Shown here one piece after another: positions 28,094 to 35,853 of a stretch of DNA of 64,000 nucleotides. The first letter of the stretch is position 1, and every line of letters starts with the position of its first letter. A model generated the notes under the pieces. It worked only from the letters and a program-made list of their open reading frames with translations. It did no database searches and was not told the DNA's origin. Position numbers and translations under genes: made by a program. Origin of the DNA: Solimonas sp040066175 (lineage in GTDB: Bacteria > Pseudomonadota > Gammaproteobacteria > Nevskiales > Nevskiaceae); NCBI RefSeq assembly GCF_040066175.1, contig NZ_JBEAAM010000018.1, positions 1 to 64,000 on the forward strand. Reading direction: 5' to 3'.

Positions 28094-28330
28094 TCAGACT
28101 TTGTCGCCGCGCGCGCGCAGCTCGGAAACGACGGCCTCGATGCCCTTCTTGTCGATGATGCGCATGCCGTTGGTGGACACGCGCAGCGACACGAAGCGCT
28201 TCTCGGACTCCAGCCAGAAACGGTGCGTGTGCAGGTTCGGCTCGAAACGGCGCCGACGCTTGTTGTTGGCGTGCGAAACCGTGTTGCCGACCAACGGCCG
28301 CTTGCCGGTGACCTGACAGACTTTGGACAT
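28094..28330 (-). CDS. rpmB: 50S ribosomal protein L28
   Basis: 78 residues starting MSKVCQVTGKRPLVGNTVSH, then ANNKRRRRFEPNLHTHRFW and the C-terminal RIIDKKGIEAVVSELRARG, all L28 hallmarks. Of the Cys used in Zn-binding L28 forms only one remains, so this is a zinc-independent type. It heads the rpmB-rpmG operon; a promoter lies about 95-120 bp upstream. Confidence 0.97.
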   Translation of the reverse strand: MSKVCQVTGKRPLVGNTVSHANNKRRRRFEPNLHTHRFWLESEKRFVSLRVSTNGMRIIDKKGIEAVVSELRARGDKV

Positions 28331-28422
28331 GACCACAAACCCCGAAAAATGCCCCAGTACGGGCGACTTGGCTGCATCTGCAGCGGGTACGGACGGAAAA
28401 CTCCGCCCGAAAAAGGGGCGCA

Positions 28423-28451
28423 ATTGTGCCAGCGCGCCCCGGCAAGGGCAA
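28423..28451 (-). promoter_or_regulatory. Sigma-70-type promoter for rpmB-rpmG
   Basis: Minus strand: TTGCCC (28451-28446), 17-nt spacer, CACAAT (28428-28423). The transcript start near 28416 gives a leader of about 85 nt. Divergent from the dodecin gene. Confidence 0.5.
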
Positions 28452-28515
28452 GCCCCGGGGGCTACTATCCCCTGGCACCCCGCCATCGGGCGCGGGGCAC
28501 GTCCGGAGAACGAAC

Positions 28516-28725
28516 ATGACCCATCACACCTACAAGAGCATCGAACTGACCGGCTCGTCGCCGACCGGCATCGAGGATGCCGTGAACAGCGCGATCGCCA
28601 AGGCATCCAGGACTGTGCACAACCTGCGCTGGTTCCAGGTCACCGAGGTACGCGGCCAGATCGACCAGAACAAGGTCGCGCACTGGCAGGTGACGATGAA
28701 GCTCGGGTTCTCGCTCGACCACTAG
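28516..28725 (+). CDS. Dodecin family protein
   Basis: 69-residue flavin-binding storage/buffer protein that assembles into hollow dodecamers. It starts MTHHTYKSIELTGSSPTGIEDAV and has the conserved A..T.....W....V..G...V..YQV core (ASRTVHNLRWFQVTEVRGQI). The Trp that stacks on flavin in dodecins is present. A good Shine-Dalgarno (CCGGAGAACGAAC) precedes ATG 28516; TACTAT at 28463-28468 may be the -10. Convergent with the slipin gene 18 bp away. Confidence 0.93.
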   Translation: MTHHTYKSIELTGSSPTGIEDAVNSAIAKASRTVHNLRWFQVTEVRGQIDQNKVAHWQVTMKLGFSLDH

Positions 28726-28743
28726 GCACGCCAGCCGGCCGGG

Positions 28744-29496
28744 TCACTCCTTGCCCAGCTTCTTCATCAGCGGGGTGATCAGGTCCATCGGCAGCGGAAA
28801 GACGATCGTCGAGTTCTTCTCGCCGGCGACGTCGATCAGCGTCTGCAGATAGCGCAGCTGCAGTGCCTGCGGCTCCCGGGCCAGCTCGGCAGCGGCCTCC
28901 CGCAGCCGCACGGCGGCCTGGTGCTCGCCCTCGGCGTGGATGATCTTGGCGCGCCGCGACCGTTCCGCCTCGGCCTGGCGGGCGATCGCACGGATCATGC
29001 TCTCGTCGATATCGACATGCTTGATCTCGACGGTGGCGACCTTGACGCCCCAGGCGTCGGTGGCCTTGTCGAGGATTTCCTGCAGGTCGCGGTTGAGCGC
29101 ATCGCGCTCGGTCAGCATCTCGTCGAGCTCGTGGCGGCCGAGCACCGAGCGCAGCGTGGTCTGCGCGAGCTGGCTGGTGGCTTCGTAGAACTGCGCGACC
29201 TGCAGCATCGCCCGCGCCGGATCGATGACGCGGAAATAGATCACGGCGTTGACCTTCACCGAGACGTTGTCGCGCGAGATCACATCCTGCGGCGGCACGT
29301 CCATGACGATGGTGCGCAGATCGACGCGCATCATCTGCTGGATCACCGGAAACACGTAGATCAGCCCCGGCCCCTTGGTGCCGGTGTAGTGGCCGAAGGT
29401 CAGCACGACGCCGCGCTCGTATTCGTTGAGCACCTTGACCCCGGCCACCAACAGGCCCAGCACCGCGAGCACGATGACACCGCCCAGTCCCAGCAT
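28744..29496 (-). CDS. SPFH/band-7 protein, slipin type
   Basis: 250 residues from ATG 29496, preceded by AGGAGA. One N-terminal membrane helix (MLGLGGVIVLAVLGLLVAGV) anchors a cytoplasmic band-7 domain: NEYERGVVLTFGHYTGTKGPGLIYVFP, VPPQDVISRDNVSVKVNAVIYFRV, RSVLGRHELDEMLTERDALN. A helical tail (ARQAEAERSRRAKIIHAEGE) drives oligomerisation. It lies 10 bp after nfeD, the classic NfeD-slipin pair; archaeal NfeD proteases cleave the partner slipin near its C-terminus. The likely role is organisation of membrane microdomains and turnover of membrane proteins. Confidence 0.94.
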   Translation of the reverse strand: MLGLGGVIVLAVLGLLVAGVKVLNEYERGVVLTFGHYTGTKGPGLIYVFPVIQQMMRVDLRTIVMDVPPQDVISRDNVSVKVNAVIYFRVIDPARAMLQVAQFYEATSQLAQTTLRSVLGRHELDEMLTERDALNRDLQEILDKATDAWGVKVATVEIKHVDIDESMIRAIARQAEAERSRRAKIIHAEGEHQAAVRLREAAAELAREPQALQLRYLQTLIDVAGEKNSTIVFPLPMDLITPLMKKLGKE

Positions 29497-29506
29497 GGCC
29501 GCTCTC

Positions 29507-30880
29507 CTATTCGATCGGTACAACCGTCAGTATCAGGCCATTGCGCGCGCTCACGCGCACGGATTGTCCCGCCCGCAAGTGCGTCGCAGCCTGGATGCGC
29601 CAGCGTTCGCCTGCCACCTCCGCCCAGCCCTCGCCGTCGGCGGCTTCCAGCACGCGCACGATCTGCCCGACCATCCGCTCGTCCCCGGTGACGACGCGCG
29701 CGCGGCGCGCACGCCATAGCAGGTAGAGGGTGGCTGCCAGCAGCGCGAGCGCGGTCAGCGCGATGCCGCTGATGACCCCGACGTTGATCTCGTAACCGGG
29801 CACGTCGATGTCCATCAGCAGTACCGAGCCGAGCACGAAGGCGATGCCGCCGCCGAAGCCGAGCACGCCGAAGCTGGGCGCGAGCGCCTCGGCGATCATC
29901 AGTGCGACACCGAGCAGGATCAGACCGAGGCCGACGTAGTTCACCGGCAGCAGCTGGAACGCATACAGCGCCAGCAGCAGGCAGATCGCGCCGGTGACGC
30001 CCGGCAGGATCGCGCCAGGGTGGTAGCCCTCCAGCAGCAGGCCGTAGATGCCGATCAGCATCAGCACGTAGGCCACCGTCGGATTGGTGATCACGGCCAG
30101 CAGGCGCATGCGCCAGTCGGGATCGATGCGTTGCACCGGCAGTCCCGCCAGCGCCAGCGCGCGCCCGCCCTCGGGCATCTCCACCCGCCGGCCCTCGATG
30201 GCGCGCAGCAGCGTGTCGATGTCCTCGGCAACGACGTCGATCACGCCCAGTTCGAGCGCGCGCTCCGCCGACAGCGACGCGCCTTCGCGCACCGCGCGCT
30301 CGGCCCAGTCGGCATTGCGCGCGCGCTTCTCGGCGAGGCTGCGCAGATAGGCCACGGCGTCGTTGACCGCCTTGGCCTGCGCGGCATCGACGGCCTCGCC
30401 GCCTTCGTGGCTGGCCCCATCCGCAGCTTTGTCCGCGGCACCCCCGTGCTCGCCGGACGCGGGTTCCGCGGTCGCGCCGGGGCGGGTCGCCGGCCAGCCG
30501 CCGCCGACCGGGATCGGCGTCGCCGCGCCCAGGTTGGTCGCCGGCGCCATCGCCGCGATATGCGCGGCATAGAGGATGTAGGTGCCGGCGCTGGCCGCGC
30601 GCGCGCCTTCGGGGCCGACCCAGGCGATGACCGGAATCGGCGAGGAGAGCTCCAGCTTGATGATATCGCGCATCGCCGTGTCGAGCCCGCCGGGCGTGTC
30701 GATGCGCAGGACGATCGCCGCGACCCCTTCCTCGACGGCACGGGCGTGGGCCTTGGCCAGGTGTGCGCTTGTGGCTGGGCCGATCGGGCCGTCGATCTCG
30801 ATCAGCGCCACGTGCGCAGCCTGCGCCGCGAAACTGCATGCGGCGAAAAGCAGACCCGCGATGGCCGCCAACCGGATCAT
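29507..30880 (-). CDS. nfeD: NfeD-family membrane serine protease (long form)
   Basis: 457 residues: signal peptide (to about residue 21), ClpP-like protease domain, four or five membrane segments (about 225-370), and a C-terminal OB-fold NfeD domain (VGQIVRVLEAADGEGWAEVAGERWRI). VLRIDTPGGLDTAMRDII, the nucleophile region AASAGTYILYAAH and the APATNLGAATPI segment are conserved. Between them and the expected Lys region (NDAVAYLRSLAEKRARN) sits an Ala/Gly/Glu-rich insertion of about 45 residues. First gene of an operon with slipin. TATACT stands 6 nt before the ATG, so the mRNA may be leaderless. Confidence 0.93.
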   Translation of the reverse strand: MIRLAAIAGLLFAACSFAAQAAHVALIEIDGPIGPATSAHLAKAHARAVEEGVAAIVLRIDTPGGLDTAMRDIIKLELSSPIPVIAWVGPEGARAASAGTYILYAAHIAAMAPATNLGAATPIPVGGGWPATRPGATAEPASGEHGGAADKAADGASHEGGEAVDAAQAKAVNDAVAYLRSLAEKRARNADWAERAVREGASLSAERALELGVIDVVAEDIDTLLRAIEGRRVEMPEGGRALALAGLPVQRIDPDWRMRLLAVITNPTVAYVLMLIGIYGLLLEGYHPGAILPGVTGAICLLLALYAFQLLPVNYVGLGLILLGVALMIAEALAPSFGVLGFGGGIAFVLGSVLLMDIDVPGYEINVGVISGIALTALALLAATLYLLWRARRARVVTGDERMVGQIVRVLEAADGEGWAEVAGERWRIQAATHLRAGQSVRVSARNGLILTVVPIE

Positions 30881-30886
30881 GGCCCG

Positions 30887-30892
30887 AGTATA
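30887..30892 (-). promoter_or_regulatory. -10 element, leaderless configuration, for nfeD
   Basis: Minus strand TATACT, then CGGGCC, then the nfeD ATG at 30880. This is the closest match to the -10 consensus among the leaderless-type sites of the window. No -35 is seen; a tandem repeat occupies that region. Confidence 0.5.
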
Positions 30893-30907
30893 CGAGCCTA
30901 GAGCGGC

Positions 30908-30943
30908 GCCCGGATCGACGCCCGGATCGACGCCCGGATCGAC
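30908..30943. repeat. Three tandem copies of a 12-bp unit
   Basis: The unit GCCCGGATCGAC is repeated perfectly three times (30908, 30920, 30932), with a degenerate fourth copy running into the radC stop codon at 30950. It lies in the 69-bp gap between radC (minus, ends 30950) and nfeD (minus, starts 30880), directly upstream of the nfeD -10. Confidence 0.85.
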
Positions 30944-30949
30944 GCTGGA

Positions 30950-31624
30950 TCAGATCCAGCCGCGCTCGGCGAAGCTGGTCGGCATGCCGTCACCGACCAC
31001 CAGGTGATCGAGCACGCGGATATCGACCAGCGCCAGGGCCTGCTTGAGGCGCTCGGTGAGCGCGCGGTCGGCGGCGCTGGGTTCGGCGACGCCGCTGGGG
31101 TGATTGTGCGCGAGGATCACCGCCGCGGCGTTGCGGCGCAGCGCCGCCTTGACCACTTCGCGCGGATGGACCGAGGCGCCGTCGAGCGTACCGCGCGCCA
31201 GTTCGTCGCAGGCCAGCACGCGGTGCTGGCTGTCGAGGTAGAGCAGCGCGAACACTTCGTGATCGCGGTCGCGCAGCCAGGCGCGCAGGTAGTCGGCCGC
31301 CGCCTGCGGGCTGGTCAGCGGCGCGCCACGGGTCAGCGCCTCGGACAGGTAGCGGCGCGCGATCTCCATCACCGCCTGCAGCTGCACGTACTTGGCCTCG
31401 CCCAAGCCACGGCTGACGCAGAACTCCTCGCGATCGGCCGCCAGCAGCGCGCGCAGGCCGCCGAAGCGGCGAATCAGGTCGCGCGCCAGATCGACGGCGG
31501 TCATGCCGCGCACGCCGGTGCGCAGGAAGATCGCCAGCAGCTCGGCGTCGCTGAGCGCCGACGCGCCCTGCGCGACCAGCTTCTCGCGCGGCCGCTCCGA
31601 TACCGGCCAGTCGGTGATCGCCAT
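30950..31624 (-). CDS. radC: RadC-family JAB/MPN domain protein
   Basis: 224 residues from ATG 31624, with AAAGGGAGGGAAGC upstream. The N-terminal helix-hairpin-helix region (SDAELLAIFLRTGVRGMTAVDLAR) precedes a JAMM metalloprotease-like core with HNHPSGVAEPSAADRALT (HxHPSG...S..D) and the upstream Glu in the VHPREVVKAAL segment. Historically called a DNA repair protein, but the repair role is doubtful and the molecular function is not established. Divergent from coaBC, as in most Gammaproteobacteria. Confidence 0.95.
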   Translation of the reverse strand: MAITDWPVSERPREKLVAQGASALSDAELLAIFLRTGVRGMTAVDLARDLIRRFGGLRALLAADREEFCVSRGLGEAKYVQLQAVMEIARRYLSEALTRGAPLTSPQAAADYLRAWLRDRDHEVFALLYLDSQHRVLACDELARGTLDGASVHPREVVKAALRRNAAAVILAHNHPSGVAEPSAADRALTERLKQALALVDIRVLDHLVVGDGMPTSFAERGWI

Positions 31625-31651
31625 GCTTCCCTCCCTTTCTTCTCGTCTGGC

Positions 31652-31657
31652 TAGAAT
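31652..31657 (+). promoter_or_regulatory. -10 element, leaderless configuration, for coaBC
   Basis: TAGAAT followed by GGGTTC and the ATG at 31664. The intergenic space from the radC ATG is only 39 bp, so a leader with ribosome-binding site would hardly fit. Confidence 0.48.
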
Positions 31658-31663
31658 GGGTTC

Positions 31664-32887
31664 ATGCAGACACCCGCCACAAGCCTGACCGGTCGCCGAA
31701 TCGTGCTCGGCGTCACGGGCGGCATCGCCGCGTACAAGGCCGCCGATCTCGTGCGCCGCCTCACCGAAGCCGGCGCCGAGGTGCAGGTGGTGATGACGGC
31801 CAATGCGCAGCGCTTCGTCGGCGCACAGACCTTCCAGGCCCTGTCCGGCACCCCGGTGCGCAGCTCGCTGTGGGACGAGACCGCCGAGGCGGCGATGGGC
31901 CACATCGAACTCGCCCGCTGGCCGGACCTGATCCTGATTGCTCCCGCGAGCGCAAACTGCATCGCGCGCCTCGCGCATGGCCTCGCCGACGACCTGCTGA
32001 CGACGCTGTGCCTGGCCAGCGACCGGCCGGTCGCCATCGCACCGGCGATGAACCGCCTGATGTGGGCGCATGCGGCGACCCAGGCGAACCTGCACACGCT
32101 GATGCACCGCGGCGTGCACGTGCTCGGCCCCGGCAGCGGCGGGCAAGCCTGCGGCGAGACCGGCGAGGGCCGCATGTGGGAACCGCTGCAGATCCGCGAC
32201 GCCGTCGCTGCACTGCTGCACACCGGCCGCCTCAACGGCGTGCGCATCGTCCTCACCGCCGGGCCGACGCGCGAACCGATCGACCCGGTGCGCTTCATCA
32301 CCAACCGCTCGTCCGGCAAGATGGGCTATGCGCTGGCCGACGCGCTGGCGCGCATGGGTGCCGAGGTCACGCTGGTGTCGGGGCCGACCGCGCTGCCGGT
32401 GCCCGCCGGCACGCGCCGCATCGAGGTCGAGACCGCCGACGAGATGCTTGCGGCGACGCAGGACGCCGCCGCACAGGCGCAGATCCTGATCGGTGCCGCG
32501 GCGGTCGCCGACTACCGGCTCGAAGCGGTCGCCGAGCACAAGATCAAGAAGAAGGCCGACACGCTCGACCTGCGCCTGGTGAAGAACCCGGACATCCTCG
32601 CCACCGTGCGCGCCGCGCATCCGCAGCTGTTCGTCGTCGGCTTCGCCGCGGAAACCGAAGACCTGGCCGAGCATGCGCGCGACAAGCTGCTGCGCAAGAA
32701 GCTCGACCTGATCGCCGCCAACTGGGTCGGCAGCGGCCGCGCCTTCGACCGCGACGACAACGCGCTGCACGTGTTCTGGGCCGGCGGCGAGCGCGAACTC
32801 GCGCATGGGCCCAAGTCACGGCTCGCGCGCGAACTCGCCGACCTGATCGCGGAACGCTATCTCGCGCACCCAGCTGCGGCACGCTGA
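31664..32887 (+). CDS. coaBC: Bifunctional phosphopantothenoylcysteine synthetase/decarboxylase
   Basis: 407 residues covering two steps of CoA synthesis: CTP-dependent addition of Cys to 4'-phosphopantothenate (CoaB) and its FMN-dependent decarboxylation (CoaC). CoaC part, residues 1-190: GVTGGIAAYKAADLVRRL, AAMGHIELARW with the catalytic His, PAMNRLMW and ACGETGEGRMWEP with the catalytic Cys. CoaB part: TAGPTREPIDPVRFITNRSSGKMGYALA and the KIKKK motif. First gene of coaBC-dut-argB; coaX upstream in the window starts the same pathway. Confidence 0.97.
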   Translation: MQTPATSLTGRRIVLGVTGGIAAYKAADLVRRLTEAGAEVQVVMTANAQRFVGAQTFQALSGTPVRSSLWDETAEAAMGHIELARWPDLILIAPASANCIARLAHGLADDLLTTLCLASDRPVAIAPAMNRLMWAHAATQANLHTLMHRGVHVLGPGSGGQACGETGEGRMWEPLQIRDAVAALLHTGRLNGVRIVLTAGPTREPIDPVRFITNRSSGKMGYALADALARMGAEVTLVSGPTALPVPAGTRRIEVETADEMLAATQDAAAQAQILIGAAAVADYRLEAVAEHKIKKKADTLDLRLVKNPDILATVRAAHPQLFVVGFAAETEDLAEHARDKLLRKKLDLIAANWVGSGRAFDRDDNALHVFWAGGERELAHGPKSRLARELADLIAERYLAHPAAAR

Positions 32888-32972
32888 AGCACAGCGCAGG
32901 CGCATCGTCCCCGTCGCTGCCCCCGCTTGAACGATAATTCCGCGCCGCGCACGCCCGCACCCCGACGCCGCC

Positions 32973-33431
32973 ATGAAAAAAACCATCCAGCTCAAGATTC
33001 TCGACCCTCGCCTCGGCCGCGAACTGCCGCTGCCGGCCTACGCGACCGACGGCGCCGCCGGCCTCGACCTGCGCGCGCTGCTCGACAAGCCGCTGGTGCT
33101 CGAACCCGGCGCCAGCACGCTGATCAGAACGGGCCTGGCAATCTACATCGCCGATCCCAAGCTGGCCGCGGTGATCCTGCCGCGCTCCGGCCTGGGCCAT
33201 AAGCACGGCATCGTGCTCGGCAACCTCATCGGCCTGATCGATTCCGACTACCAGGGCGAGCTGATGGTGTCATGCTGGAACCGCGGCCACGAGCCCTTCG
33301 CGATCAGCCCCGGCGAGCGCATCGCCCAGCTCGTGTTCGTGCCGGTCGTGCAGGCCGAGTTCGAGACCGTCACCGACTTCCACGCCACACAGCGCGGTGC
33401 CGGCGGCTTCGGCAGCACCGGCAAGCATTGA
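32973..33431 (+). CDS. dut: Deoxyuridine 5'-triphosphate nucleotidohydrolase
   Basis: Homotrimeric dUTPase, 152 residues, keeping uracil out of DNA and supplying dUMP. All five motifs are intact: I DGAAGLDLRA, II PRSGLGHKHGIVLGN, III GLIDSDYQGEL, IV GERIAQLVFVPV and V RGAGGFGSTGKH. The start ATG 32973 begins MKKTIQLKILD. Lies 85 bp after coaBC and 8 bp before argB; algC/phosphomannomutase, present between dut and argB in some relatives, is absent here. Confidence 0.98.
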   Translation: MKKTIQLKILDPRLGRELPLPAYATDGAAGLDLRALLDKPLVLEPGASTLIRTGLAIYIADPKLAAVILPRSGLGHKHGIVLGNLIGLIDSDYQGELMVSCWNRGHEPFAISPGERIAQLVFVPVVQAEFETVTDFHATQRGAGGFGSTGKH

Positions 33432-33439
33432 GAGGGACC

Positions 33440-34306
33440 ATGCCGATCGACCTGTCCAACGCGCAGACCATCGCCCGCGTCCTCACCGAGGCGCTGCCCT
33501 ACATCCGCCGTTTCGCCGGCAAGACCATCGTCGTCAAGTACGGCGGCAACGCGATGAAGGACGACGCGATGATCGCGTCGTTCGCGCGCGACATCGTGCT
33601 GATGAAGCTGGTCGGCATGAACCCGGTGGTCGTGCACGGCGGCGGCCCGCAGATCGGCTCGCACCTGGAGCGGCTCGGCAAGAAGAGCGAATTCGTCGAG
33701 GGCATGCGCGTGACCGACGAGGAGACCATGGATGTCGTCGAGATGATGCTCGGCGGCCTGGTCAACAAGGCGGTGGTCAGCGCACTCAACCAGCAGGGCG
33801 GCCGCGCCGTCGGCCTGACCGGCAAGGACGGCCAGCTGATCCGCGCGCGCAAGATGATGCTCAAGAACGGCCAGGACATCGGCCAGGTCGGCGAGGTCGA
33901 GAAGATCGATCCGCGCGTCATCAGCCATCTCGAAGCCGGCGGCTTCATTCCAGTGATCGCCCCGGTCGGCGTCGGTGAACACGGCGAGGCCTACAACATC
34001 AACGCCGACGTGGCCGCCGGCAAGATCGCCGCGGTGCTGCAGGCCGAGAAGATCATGTTCCTGACCAACGCCCCCGGCGTGCTCGACAAGGACAACCGGA
34101 TCCTCACCGGCCTGACCGTGCAACAGGTCGAGGACCTGATCCTCGACGGCACGATCCACGGCGGCATGGTGCCGAAGGTGCGCTACGCGCTGGACGCGGT
34201 GAACAGCGGCGTGAAGTCCGCGCACATCATCGACGGCCGCGTCGAGCACTCGGTGCTGCTCGAACTGTTCACCGACGCCGGTATCGGCACGCTGATTCGC
34301 GGGTGA
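33440..34306 (+). CDS. argB: Acetylglutamate kinase
   Basis: Second step of arginine synthesis. 288 residues from ATG 33440, preceded by GAGAGGGACC. Motifs: VVKYGGNAM (ATP/phosphate Lys), VVHGGGPQIG, the substrate-binding GLTGKDGQLIRARKM and PVGVGEHGEAYNINADVAAGKIA. The N-terminal helix (NAQTIARVLTEALPYIRRFAGKTIV) is the hexamerisation helix found in arginine-sensitive NAGKs, so feedback inhibition by arginine is likely. Last gene of coaBC-dut-argB, followed by a 10-bp-stem hairpin. Confidence 0.97.
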   Translation: MPIDLSNAQTIARVLTEALPYIRRFAGKTIVVKYGGNAMKDDAMIASFARDIVLMKLVGMNPVVVHGGGPQIGSHLERLGKKSEFVEGMRVTDEETMDVVEMMLGGLVNKAVVSALNQQGGRAVGLTGKDGQLIRARKMMLKNGQDIGQVGEVEKIDPRVISHLEAGGFIPVIAPVGVGEHGEAYNINADVAAGKIAAVLQAEKIMFLTNAPGVLDKDNRILTGLTVQQVEDLILDGTIHGGMVPKVRYALDAVNSGVKSAHIIDGRVEHSVLLELFTDAGIGTLIRG

Positions 34307-34318
34307 GGAGACGCGCCG

Positions 34319-34344
34319 CGACGATGCCCCGAATGGCATCGTCG
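34319..34344 (+). terminator. Perfect hairpin downstream of argB
   Basis: CGACGATGCC (34319-34328), 6-nt loop, GGCATCGTCG (34335-34344). It starts 13 nt after the argB stop. There is no T-run, so it may protect the 3' end or act with Rho instead of terminating by itself. The remaining 80 bp to the convergent DUF4124 gene hold nothing recognisable. Confidence 0.5.
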
Positions 34345-34426
34345 GCACTCAAGACGCCCAGTCAGGGATCACCGGGCCGTGCTATCCACAGCGCATCAAC
34401 GCGCTCTGGATGACCACGAGGGGTGC

Positions 34427-35110
34427 CTATGGCGGTGCGGCTGCTTCCGGCTCGGGCGATGGCGGCGGTGGCGGCGCGGTCAGCTCGCGGTAGCGCGCGA
34501 TGTCGCTGTCGTACTTGGCGACCAGTTCGGCGCGCTCCTTCCTCAGCTTATCGACGGCGCGGCGGTTGCCGCTGAGCGTGCGCTGCGATTCCTTGAGCTG
34601 CTTGCTCAGACGCTCCGGGACGGCCTTGTCGTCCCGCTCGGCATCGGCGATCTGCTCCTCCAGCTGCTGGATGCCCAGTTCGTTGTCGGCGAGCGATTTC
34701 TCGGCGAGCTTGAGCCGCGTATCGAGCAGCTTGAGGCGCTCGTCCCGGGCGCGGATCAACTCGCCGACGCCGCTGTAGGTCTGCAGCAGGAACCTGTCGT
34801 AGGCGGCTTGATCCACCGCGCGCTGGCGCGACGCCTTCTCCTCGGCCGCCTGGCGCTCGGCCTCGGCGATCTCCTCGGGCGTGCGCTGGCGCGGCAGCAC
34901 ATCGACCATGCGCCCGGTCTTGTCATAGACTTGGCGCTCGCGCTTGGCGTACTCCGGTGGCACGCGGTCGCCGCAGGCACGGCGGCCGCTGTCGTCGGTC
35001 CAGCAGACGATCTCGCCGGCATGAGCGGCGGCGCCGAGCACGAGCCAGACGCCGGCCACCAGCGCGCGGCCGAGTGGGCGGTACGACATGCGGGGTTCGT
35101 CTGTGTGCAT
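34427..35110 (-). CDS. DUF4124-domain periplasmic coiled-coil protein
   Basis: 227 residues from ATG 35110 (MHTDEPRMSYRP). A start at 35089 (MSYRPLG) would give a neater signal peptide, but CATAAT exactly 6 nt before 35110 favours the longer, leaderless reading. The export signal (GRALVAGVWLVLGAAAHA) is followed by a DUF4124 domain (EIVCWTDDSGRRACGDRVPPEYAKRERQVYD) with two Cys, likely a disulfide. Residues about 80-205 are a long charged coiled coil, ending in a Pro-rich tail (TAPPPPPSPEPEAAAPP). Function unknown. Immediately downstream of pyrE on the same strand. Confidence 0.85.
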   Translation of the reverse strand: MHTDEPRMSYRPLGRALVAGVWLVLGAAAHAGEIVCWTDDSGRRACGDRVPPEYAKRERQVYDKTGRMVDVLPRQRTPEEIAEAERQAAEEKASRQRAVDQAAYDRFLLQTYSGVGELIRARDERLKLLDTRLKLAEKSLADNELGIQQLEEQIADAERDDKAVPERLSKQLKESQRTLSGNRRAVDKLRKERAELVAKYDSDIARYRELTAPPPPPSPEPEAAAPP

Positions 35111-35116
35111 CACCGG

Positions 35117-35122
35117 ATTATG
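35117..35122 (-). promoter_or_regulatory. -10 element, leaderless configuration, for the DUF4124 gene
   Basis: Minus strand CATAAT, then CCGGTG, then ATG 35110. It overlaps the pyrE stop codon. No -35 match is apparent. Confidence 0.42.
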
Positions 35123-35786
35123 CCGAAACTCCGTACTCCGCCTGGTAGTCGCGGATCGCGCCGACCACGCCCGGCGGTACCGCATGGCGGCCGCCGCCGT
35201 CCTGGCCCAGGTATTCGAGCAGGGTCTGCACGGTGACCAGCGGAATCACGCGGATACCGCTGTCCTGCTCCATCTCCTGCACCGCCGAACGGCCGGTCCT
35301 GCCCCGTTCCTGGCGATCCAGCGCGATCAGCGCGGCCACCGGCTCGGCACCGGCGCCGCGCAGCAGCGCCACCGCTTCGCGCAGCGCGGTGCCGGCGGTC
35401 AGCACGTCATCGACGATCACGACACGGCCGCGCGGCGCTGCGCCGACCAGAACGCCGCCTTCGCCGTGATCCTTGGCCTCCTTGCGGTTGTAGGCGTAGG
35501 GCACGTCACGACCGCCGGCGGCCGGATCGGCCAGCGCACAGGCCAGCGCGGTGACCAACGGAATGCCCTTGTAGGCCGGGCCGAACAGCATGTCGTAGGC
35601 GATGCCGGACGCAGCCAGGGCCTGCGCGTAGGCCTGGCCGAGCGCACGCATCGCGGCGCCGCTGGAGATCCTGCCGAGGTTGAAGAAGTACGGACTCACG
35701 CGTCCGGACTTGAGCGTGAACTGGCCGAACTTGAGCACTTCGTGCGCGAGCGCGAGTTCGAGGAACGCGGACTGGTAGGGTTTCAT
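35118..35786 (-). CDS. pyrE: Orotate phosphoribosyltransferase
   Basis: Fifth step of pyrimidine synthesis: orotate plus PRPP to OMP. 222 residues starting MKPYQSAFLELALAHEVLKFGQFTLKSG, the standard PyrE N-terminus. The PRPP loop is GRVVIVDDVLTAGTALREA, the flexible catalytic loop NRKEAKDHGEGGVLVG, and GPAYKGIPLVTALA binds substrate. Divergent from xth across 67 bp in which GATAAT (minus strand) is a plausible -10, leaving a leader of about 25-30 nt. Neighbours argB, pyrE and xth recall the pseudomonad/xanthomonad order. Confidence 0.97.
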   Translation of the reverse strand: MKPYQSAFLELALAHEVLKFGQFTLKSGRVSPYFFNLGRISSGAAMRALGQAYAQALAASGIAYDMLFGPAYKGIPLVTALACALADPAAGGRDVPYAYNRKEAKDHGEGGVLVGAAPRGRVVIVDDVLTAGTALREAVALLRGAGAEPVAALIALDRQERGRTGRSAVQEMEQDSGIRVIPLVTVQTLLEYLGQDGGGRHAVPPGVVGAIRDYQAEYGVSA

Positions 35787-35853
35787 CGTCGGGTCGGTGG
35801 ACCTTTTCGGGCAGAATTATCGCTCGTCGCTCCGCCGCCTGCCTCCCGCCAAC

